Below the pieces are notes generated by a model. It did not search any database, was not told the origin of the DNA, and saw only the letters and a list, made by a program, of their open reading frames with translations. A DNA stretch of 64,000 bases from Catellatospora sp. KI3. GTDB lineage: Bacteria > Actinomycetota > Actinomycetes > Mycobacteriales > Micromonosporaceae. Positions 58,495 to 64,000 of this stretch are shown in pieces. The stretch lies in NCBI RefSeq assembly GCF_029948125.1, contig NZ_JASAMB010000015.1, forward strand, positions 1 to 64,000. Direction: 5' to 3'. A program made the translations under genes and the position numbers. Position 1 is the first letter of the stretch. Each line of letters opens with the position of its first letter.

Positions 58495-61400
58495 GTGTCC
58501 GCCCGCAAGGTGATGGCCTGGTACGGCGCCTGGATGGCGCTCCTGGCCGCTGCCTTCTACCGCTACCCCGCCCAGCACATCCTCATCTGGAGCCTGATCG
58601 GGTTCAGCGGAGTGGGGGCGATCGTCTGCGGCATCGTGCGCTACCGGCCCCGCCGCTGGACGCCGTGGCTGTGGCTGATGCTCGGGATGGCGCTGCTCTG
58701 CGTCGGCGACACGCTCTACAACGTGCTGACCGACCTGTACGGGGAGGTCAACCCGTTCCCTTCCCTGTCGGACATGCTCTACCTGGCCATGTATCCGCTG
58801 GTCACCCTGGGCATGCTCGGCCTGTCCAAGGCGGGGGCGGCCAGCCGGGACCGCACCGTGCCGCTGGACGCCATCATCGTCACCGCCGGGCTGGGACTGC
58901 TCTCGTGGGTCTTCCTGATCAGCCCGCAGATCTTCAACGAGCAGCTGACCGTGAGCCAGCGCCTGGTCTCGGTGGCCTACCCGCTGGGCGACATCCTGCT
59001 GCTGGCCACGGTCGGCCGGCTCATCGCGGTGGTGCCGTTCAGCCCCACCGTTGCCCTGCTGACCACCGGCGCGCTGGGCCTGCTCGCCGCCGACGTCTTC
59101 TACGGCCTGGTCCAGCTGCACGGCTTCTGGCGCGTGGGCGGCCCGGTCGACCTGGGCTGGATCGTCTTCTACGCCTGCTGGGGTGCGGCCGCCCTGCACC
59201 CGTCGATGGCCGACCTCACCACGCCCCGGGTGGTCCGGCCGCGCGAGATGACCACCTTCCACCAGGTACTGCTGACGCTTTTCGTACTGATCCCGCTGAT
59301 CGTCCTGATCTTCGGGGTGGGCCAGGGCCGGCTCCAGCACCCAATGGTGATCGTGGCGTTCGTGGTGGCCACCTTCCTGCTGGCGCTGATCCGGCTGTTC
59401 GGGGTGATCAACAGCTACCGGGGCGACACCATCCGCACCGCCGGCATCCGCTCCAGCAACGCCGCGCTGATGTCGGCGACCACGGTCGACGGGGTGACCT
59501 GGGTGCTCAAGCGCACCGCCGAGCGGCTGCTGCCGGCGGGCACGCCGTACCGCGCGGTCATGGTCATGAACGACGGCAGCGAGCCCGAGCTCTTCCCCGC
59601 CACCCCGACCACCGGCTCCCGGATGCGCTTCACCGGCTCGCTGCCGCCGCAGATCGCGCGCCAGCTCGGCGACTTCGAGATCACGCTGCTGTGCCCGCTG
59701 GCCCTGGACGACCGGCCCATCGGCGACCCGAACATCGGTGTGCTGCTGCTGTCGGCCGACGAGATGTCGCTGAGCTACCTGCAGCTGCCGATGGAGGTGG
59801 TGGCCTCGCAGGCGGCGCTGGCCATCGAGCGCATCATGCTGAACAACGAGATCACCCGGCACAACAGCGAGCAGTACTTCCGCACCCTGGTGCACAACAC
59901 CGCGGACGTGATCCTGATCGTGGAACCGGACGGCGGGCGCATCCGGTACGCCAGCCCGTCCGCGCCGACCGTCTTCGGCACCGGCGACCTCGACGGCAAG
60001 AACCTGGCCGACCTGGTCGACAGCCCGCACCACACGCTGGTCACCGACCTGCTGGCGCTGGCCGCCAGCGAGGACGAGGCGGTCGACACGGCCGACTGGA
60101 CCGTACGCCGCCCCGACGGCACCTCGGTGCGCACCGAGGTCTCCTGCCGCGACCTGCGCGACGAGCCGACGGTCGGCGGCCTGGTGCTGACCCTGCGCGA
60201 CGTCACCGACCAGCGCCGGATGGAGGCGGAGCTGACCCACCTGGCGTACCACGACTCGCTCACCGGGCTGGCCAACCGGGTCCGGTTCTCCGAGCGCATC
60301 GCCCAGGCCATCGCCCGCGCCGAGCACGACGGCACCGTCGTCGGCGTGCTCTTCATCGACCTGGACGACTTCAAGGTCGTCAACGACACCCTGGGCCACG
60401 AGCACGGCGACCAGCTGCTGCGCGCGGTCGGCGACCGGCTGGCCGAGGTGCTGCGCTCCGACGACATCGCCGCGCGGCTGGGCGGCGACGAGTTCGCCGC
60501 CCTGATCGAGGGCGCGCACGACGCCGCCACCATCGACGAGGTCGCCGGGCGGATCGTGGCCGCGCTGAGCGAGCCGTTCACCATCGACAACCGGCTGGTC
60601 TCCGGCATGGCCAGCATCGGCATCTCCACCAGCGCCGACGCGAGCAACGCGCAGGACCTGCTGCGCCAGGCCGACATGGCGCTCTACGTCGCCAAGGGCG
60701 AGGGCAAGGGCCAGTGGCGGCGCTACCTGCCGGAGCTGCACACCGCGATCGTGGAGCGGCTGGAGCTGCGTACCGAGCTGGACCAGGCCATCGCCGACCA
60801 GTCGTTCACGATCGAGTTCCAGCCGATCGTGGAGCTGCGCACCGGCATCACCGCCGGGTACGAGGCGCTGGTGCGCTGGTACCACCCGACCCGCGGGCGG
60901 CTGCTGCCCGGCGAGTTCATCGAGGTCGCCGAGGAGTCGGGGCAGATCGTGTCGATCGGCGACCAGGTGCTGCGCAAGGCGATCCACGAGGCGGCCCGGT
61001 GGCGGCGCGAGGCGGGGCCCGACGCGCCGTACGTCAGCATCAACGTCTCGGCCCGCCAGTTCCGCGCCCCCGGCTTCGTCGAGAGCGTGCACGACGCGCT
61101 CACCGACGCCGGGCTGCCCCCGCACCAGCTCATGCTGGAGATCACCGAGAGCCTGCTGCTGCGCGACGACGACCAGATCTGGGAGGACCTGACCGAGCTG
61201 CGCGCCACCGGCGTCCGGGTGGCCATCGACGACTTCGGCACCGGCTACTCGTCGCTGAGCTACCTGCGGCACGTACCGCTGGACGTCGTCAAGATCGACC
61301 GCCTGTTCACCAGCACCATCGCCTCCTCGGCCCAGCAGGCGGCCCTCGTGGACGGCATCGTCCGGCTCGCGCACACCCTCGGCCTCCAGGTCATCGCCGA

Positions 61401-61536
61401 GGGCATCGAACGCACCGTCGAGCGCGACCTGCTGTCGCGCATCGGCTGCCGGTACGGCCAGGGCTTCCTCTTCGCCCGGCCGCTCACCAGCGAGGACGCC
61501 CTGAAGTTCATGACCGCCCAGCACGTGCCGGCCTGA
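58495..61536 (+). CDS. Membrane GGDEF-EAL protein (c-di-GMP turnover) with GAF-like and PAS domains
   Basis: A 1013 aa signalling protein. Residues 1-305 form about ten membrane helices, then a GAF-like region (about 330-455) and a PAS domain (458-580). A GGDEF domain follows, with intact RLGGDEFAAL near 663 and an RxxD (RSDD) inhibitory site just before it. The EAL domain has intact YEALVRW near 790 and DDFGTGYSSL. It could both make and break c-di-GMP. GTG 58495 has a near-perfect GGAAGGAGGAGC. A 22-base gap separates it from an alpha-oxoamine synthase gene. Confidence 0.93.
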   Translation: MSARKVMAWYGAWMALLAAAFYRYPAQHILIWSLIGFSGVGAIVCGIVRYRPRRWTPWLWLMLGMALLCVGDTLYNVLTDLYGEVNPFPSLSDMLYLAMYPLVTLGMLGLSKAGAASRDRTVPLDAIIVTAGLGLLSWVFLISPQIFNEQLTVSQRLVSVAYPLGDILLLATVGRLIAVVPFSPTVALLTTGALGLLAADVFYGLVQLHGFWRVGGPVDLGWIVFYACWGAAALHPSMADLTTPRVVRPREMTTFHQVLLTLFVLIPLIVLIFGVGQGRLQHPMVIVAFVVATFLLALIRLFGVINSYRGDTIRTAGIRSSNAALMSATTVDGVTWVLKRTAERLLPAGTPYRAVMVMNDGSEPELFPATPTTGSRMRFTGSLPPQIARQLGDFEITLLCPLALDDRPIGDPNIGVLLLSADEMSLSYLQLPMEVVASQAALAIERIMLNNEITRHNSEQYFRTLVHNTADVILIVEPDGGRIRYASPSAPTVFGTGDLDGKNLADLVDSPHHTLVTDLLALAASEDEAVDTADWTVRRPDGTSVRTEVSCRDLRDEPTVGGLVLTLRDVTDQRRMEAELTHLAYHDSLTGLANRVRFSERIAQAIARAEHDGTVVGVLFIDLDDFKVVNDTLGHEHGDQLLRAVGDRLAEVLRSDDIAARLGGDEFAALIEGAHDAATIDEVAGRIVAALSEPFTIDNRLVSGMASIGISTSADASNAQDLLRQADMALYVAKGEGKGQWRRYLPELHTAIVERLELRTELDQAIADQSFTIEFQPIVELRTGITAGYEALVRWYHPTRGRLLPGEFIEVAEESGQIVSIGDQVLRKAIHEAARWRREAGPDAPYVSINVSARQFRAPGFVESVHDALTDAGLPPHQLMLEITESLLLRDDDQIWEDLTELRATGVRVAIDDFGTGYSSLSYLRHVPLDVVKIDRLFTSTIASSAQQAALVDGIVRLAHTLGLQVIAEGIERTVERDLLSRIGCRYGQGFLFARPLTSEDALKFMTAQHVPA

Positions 61537-61558
61537 CGGCGAACAGCAAGGAGACCGC

Positions 61559-62818
61559 GTGAGCCCCGCCGCATCCGGAGTGCACACCCCCGACGCCCAC
61601 CGGGTGCCCTCCACCGACCAGCTCGACCGGCTGCGCGCCGGCACCCGCATGTACGACGCGGTCATCGACGAGATCGACGGCCGCCGCATCCGCATCGGCG
61701 ACCACTGGCTGGTCGACTACGCCTCCTGCAACTACCTCGGCTTCGACCTCGACGAGCAGATCATCGAGGCGTCGGCCGCGGCCATGCGCCGGTGGGGCAC
61801 CCATCCGAGTTGGTCCCGGCTGCTGGGCAACCCCCGGCTGTACCCGCAGATCGAGGAGCGCCTGACCGAGCTGCTCGGCGCCCCGGACACCCTGGTCCTG
61901 CCGACGATCACGCACATCCACATGTCGGTGCTGCCCGCGCTGGTCGACGGCGGCACGGTCTTCGTCGAGGCGACCGCGCACAAGACCATCTACGACGGCG
62001 GCGCCTACGCCCGGGGCCTGGGCGCCCGGCTCTACCGCTGGCACATGAGCGACCCGGAGGAGCTGGTGCGGCTGCTGCGCTCGGCCGACCCGGACCGCCC
62101 CCGCGTGGTCTGCCTCGACGGGGTGAACAGCATGACCGGCAACGTGCCGGACCTGCCCGCCCTGGCCGCGATCTGCCGCGAGCACGACGCCCTGATGTAC
62201 GTCGACGACGCCCACGGCTTCGGCGTCATCGGCGAGCTCGACGGCGCGCCGACCACCCCGTACGGCTCGCGCGGCAACGCGGTGGTGCGCCACTGCGGCG
62301 AGAGCTACGACAACCTGGTGCTGGTGGGCGGGTTCTCCAAGGCCTACTCGGCGCTGCTGGCGTTCGTCGCCGCGCCGACGCAGGTCAAGGAGCACCTGAA
62401 ACTCGCGGCGCCGCCGTACCTCTACTCTGGGCCGTCGCCGACCGCGTCGCTGGCGGGGGTGCTGGCCGGGTTCGACGTCAACGCCGAGCGCGGCGACGCG
62501 CTGCGCGCCCACCTGTACCAGCTGACCAAACGGGTGCTGGACCACCTGCGCGGGCTCGGCGTGCACACGCCCAACCGGCACGGCACACCCGTGCTGGAGC
62601 TGCCGCTGGCCGCCGGGCGGGACCTGGCCGAGGTCGCCGACCTGCTGTGGCGGCGCGGGATCTACGTCACGCTCGCCGCATACCCCCTGGTCCCGCGCGG
62701 CCAGGTCGGCTTCCGCCTGCAGCTCACCGCCGCCCACACCCACACCCAGGTCGACCACCTCAACGCCGCCCTCACCGAACTGGCCGCCGCCGGCGCCCTC
62801 CGCCCCACCACCCCGTGA
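61559..62818 (+). CDS. PLP-dependent alpha-oxoamine synthase family enzyme
   Basis: A 419 aa fold-type I PLP enzyme related to 8-amino-7-oxononanoate synthase, KBL, serine palmitoyltransferase and the autoinducer synthase CqsA. It has the N-terminal YASCNYLGFDLDE, the PLP-ring Asp-Ala-His in VDDAHGFGVIG and the Schiff-base Lys261 in GGFSKAYSALLAF. These enzymes condense an acyl-CoA/ACP with an amino acid. No biotin genes are near, and the tight link to a c-di-GMP protein makes a signal or lipid product plausible. GTG 61559 follows AGCAAGGAG. Confidence 0.85.
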   Translation: MSPAASGVHTPDAHRVPSTDQLDRLRAGTRMYDAVIDEIDGRRIRIGDHWLVDYASCNYLGFDLDEQIIEASAAAMRRWGTHPSWSRLLGNPRLYPQIEERLTELLGAPDTLVLPTITHIHMSVLPALVDGGTVFVEATAHKTIYDGGAYARGLGARLYRWHMSDPEELVRLLRSADPDRPRVVCLDGVNSMTGNVPDLPALAAICREHDALMYVDDAHGFGVIGELDGAPTTPYGSRGNAVVRHCGESYDNLVLVGGFSKAYSALLAFVAAPTQVKEHLKLAAPPYLYSGPSPTASLAGVLAGFDVNAERGDALRAHLYQLTKRVLDHLRGLGVHTPNRHGTPVLELPLAAGRDLAEVADLLWRRGIYVTLAAYPLVPRGQVGFRLQLTAAHTHTQVDHLNAALTELAAAGALRPTTP

Positions 62819-62827
62819 ACCCCTGGC

Positions 62828-62896
62828 CAAGTTGCCGGGCAATCGGGGAAAGAGAGGTCAAGATACGCCCGCCTGCCGGGCGACTCGCGCGATCTC
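62828..62896. repeat. Dispersed palindrome, AGTTGCCGGGCAG family (copy 2)
   Basis: AAGTTGCCGGGCA (from 62829) and TGCCGGGCGACT (62874-62885), with a GATCT further right, match the element at 7167 in both arms and in part of the loop (CAAGATACGCCCG against CAAGAAACGCACG). Arms are imperfect here. Confidence 0.75.
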
Positions 62897-62920
62897 GGGC
62901 ACGGGCACCAAGATGGGGGA

Positions 62921-63397
62921 ATGGGAGAACGACGCGACCGGGACGGGGCCGGTCGCCCACGCAACGCCCGCCCCCGCGACGAGCTGGGCCGACCGCTGCC
63001 GCACGGGGCGGCGGGCATCGCCACCACCCCCGACGACCTGCACCTGTCCCCCGCCGAGTCACTGGCCGAAGCACAGCGCCTGCTCGACGCGGGGCGCCCG
63101 TTCCACGCCCACGAGGTGCTGGAGGCGGCCTGGAAGGACGCGCCGGAGCCGGAACGGGAGCTGTGGCGCGGGCTGGCGCAGCTGGCGGTCGGGCTGACCC
63201 ACGTCCGGCGCGGCAACGCCACGGGCGCGGCCCGGCTGCTGAACCGGGCCGCCGACCGCATCGCCGCGTACGGCGCCGAGCCCCCGCACGGCATCGCCGC
63301 CGACGAACTGGCCACCTGGTCCCGCACCCTGGCGACCCGGATCACCCGCGCGGACGCAGCCGCCCCCGACCTGGCCCCCCGCCTGATGAACACCTGA
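62921..63397 (+). CDS. DUF309 family protein
   Basis: A 158 aa protein. The DUF309 core is PFHAHEVLEAAWKDA, followed by ERELWRGLAQLAVGLTH and RGNATGAARLLNRA, an all-helical metal-binding-like fold of unknown function. The first 35 residues are Arg-rich and probably disordered. The start at ATG 62921 is uncertain; it lies just after a palindromic repeat. Confidence 0.82.
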   Translation: MGERRDRDGAGRPRNARPRDELGRPLPHGAAGIATTPDDLHLSPAESLAEAQRLLDAGRPFHAHEVLEAAWKDAPEPERELWRGLAQLAVGLTHVRRGNATGAARLLNRAADRIAAYGAEPPHGIAADELATWSRTLATRITRADAAAPDLAPRLMNT

Positions 63398-63451
63398 CCC
63401 CGCCCCGCCCGCCCCGCCGCGCGCCCCGCCCCGCCGCGCCGCGGGGGCGCT

Positions 63452-63913
63452 TCAGGCGATCTTGATGCTGCCGATGGGGGTGCCGGGTGGGAGGGCGCGG
63501 ATCTGGTCGTGGATCTGGCCCGCGATGTCCACCGCGACGACGAAGTCGGCCACCTCGACGGTCTCCAGGCCGACCTTGCCGCCCAGCACCGGCGGCGGCA
63601 TGAACGTGAAGACCTGGTCGGGGCCGAGGGTCAGCCCCTTGGCCTGCGCACCCAGCGCCAGGCCGCCGAGCAGGTAGCGGTCCTCCCCCGCCTCGGTGTT
63701 CAGCATCGCCTCGAGGGCGGCGCCGTCCGGCCAGATGCCGGCCAGCAGCTTGCCCTCGATCACGTCGAGGTAGCTGACGCCGTCGGTGCCGACGAGGAAG
63801 ACGTCGCCGAACAGCGAGGTGAAGACCGGCTTGCGCCCGGCCAGATCGAGCCACGCCCACGACTCCAGCGCGCGGGCGAACTGCTCTTCGGTGAACGTCT
63901 TCGTGAGCTGCAT
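63452..63913 (-). CDS. DUF1851 / T6SS immunity Tdi1-like domain protein
   Basis: A 153 aa cytoplasmic protein resembling the GAD-like/DUF1851 group, with the Tdi1-like features FTSLFGDVFLVGTDGVSYLDV and a conserved acidic C-half. In proteobacteria such domains act as immunity proteins to effectors. No effector or type VI genes are seen here and actinobacteria lack T6SS, so here it may be an orphan immunity or housekeeping protein. It is convergent with the DUF309 gene. Confidence 0.7.
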   Translation of the reverse strand: MQLTKTFTEEQFARALESWAWLDLAGRKPVFTSLFGDVFLVGTDGVSYLDVIEGKLLAGIWPDGAALEAMLNTEAGEDRYLLGGLALGAQAKGLTLGPDQVFTFMPPPVLGGKVGLETVEVADFVVAVDIAGQIHDQIRALPPGTPIGSIKIA

Positions 63914-63950
63914 CCAGGCATTATGCCCCGCCCCCGCCCCGGACCGCGCG

Positions 63951-64000
63951 GTTAAGAAGGGCCCCTTCCACTACGGAAAGCGATAAGAAGGGACCCTTCC
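63951..64000. repeat. Dispersed palindrome, GGGACCC/GGGCCCC family (copy 3, inverted, reaches the edge)
   Basis: GTTAAGAAGGGCCCCTTCCA, then CTACGG..CGATAAGAAGG, then GACCCTTCC. It is the reverse complement of the copies at 6472 and 37057, including the CTACGGA centre. It lies 37 bases upstream of the Tdi1-like start and runs to the window end. Confidence 0.85.

Noticed and set aside
58444-61695. 1083-codon minus-strand frame opposite the GGDEF-EAL gene
   Set aside because: No domain signal; the plus strand carries intact GGDEF and EAL motifs.
1-64000. tRNA, rRNA, CRISPR array, integrase or transposase genes
   Set aside because: None recognised by eye on either strand; no regularly spaced direct repeats with unique spacers were seen.

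Overview
The window is high-GC actinobacterial DNA. The fatty-acid cluster (PucR-type regulator, fabD, fabH, acpP, fabF, acyl-CoA carboxylase), the dense ATGA/GTGA stop-start overlaps, GTG starts with strong GGAGG sites and several families of short intergenic palindromes suggest a soil actinomycete, most likely of the Micromonosporaceae (Micromonospora/Actinoplanes/Catellatospora type). The family assignment is inference. I saw no rRNA, tRNA, CRISPR array, phage or transposase gene; the repeats are the only mobile-looking DNA.

Layout. 1-6463: fasR-like regulator and the fatty acid synthase II operon. 6619-11859: XdhC-like protein, GH3 lipoprotein, DUF3145 protein, a small conserved-looking protein with a textbook terminator, beta-carbonic anhydrase and a DedA membrane protein. 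11972-14185: HelD-type helicase. 14264-17090: a phoD phosphatase followed by a secreted repeat protein. 17251-23535: a carbohydrate locus with a GH42 beta-galactosidase divergent from a sugar ABC transporter (binding protein and two permeases, no ATPase) and a LacI regulator; matching palindromic operators sit in front of both arms. 23802-25985: secreted alpha-amylase with two CBM20 domains. 26474-32963: FAD oxidoreductase, SDR, DinB-like, HAD, GNAT, and an ECF sigma factor with a membrane partner.

33067-54216 is a large acyl-CoA catabolic region. It has a ligase/MaoC/acyl-CoA dehydrogenase/SDR operon; a second dehydrogenase divergent from a TetR gene; aldehyde and alcohol dehydrogenases; a LAL-type LuxR regulator; a second TetR gene; a thiolase; a complete Liv-type ABC transporter; and a pair of dehydrogenases that look like a heteromeric alpha/beta enzyme. 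Two operator motifs tie the region together. An AAACTT(N)CAGCG..AGTTT palindrome lies before the first dehydrogenase/TetR pair and before the aldehyde dehydrogenase. A TGCACT-N3-AGTGCA palindrome lies before the thiolase, the transporter and the dehydrogenase pair. The substrate is not evident; a branched or cyclic acyl compound is a reasonable guess.

54415-64000: DUF3311 protein plus SSS transporter, a secreted cutinase closely resembling the Thermobifida polyester hydrolases (PET-hydrolase family), a secreted transglycosylase-like protein, a membrane GGDEF-EAL protein in an operon with an alpha-oxoamine synthase, a DUF309 protein and a DUF1851/Tdi1-like protein.

Between genes lie at least four families of dispersed palindromic repeats, in 2 to 4 copies each, plus one nested palindrome at the left edge. 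They sit mostly just downstream of stop codons. These repeats and the two acyl-CoA operator motifs are the least explained structure here.
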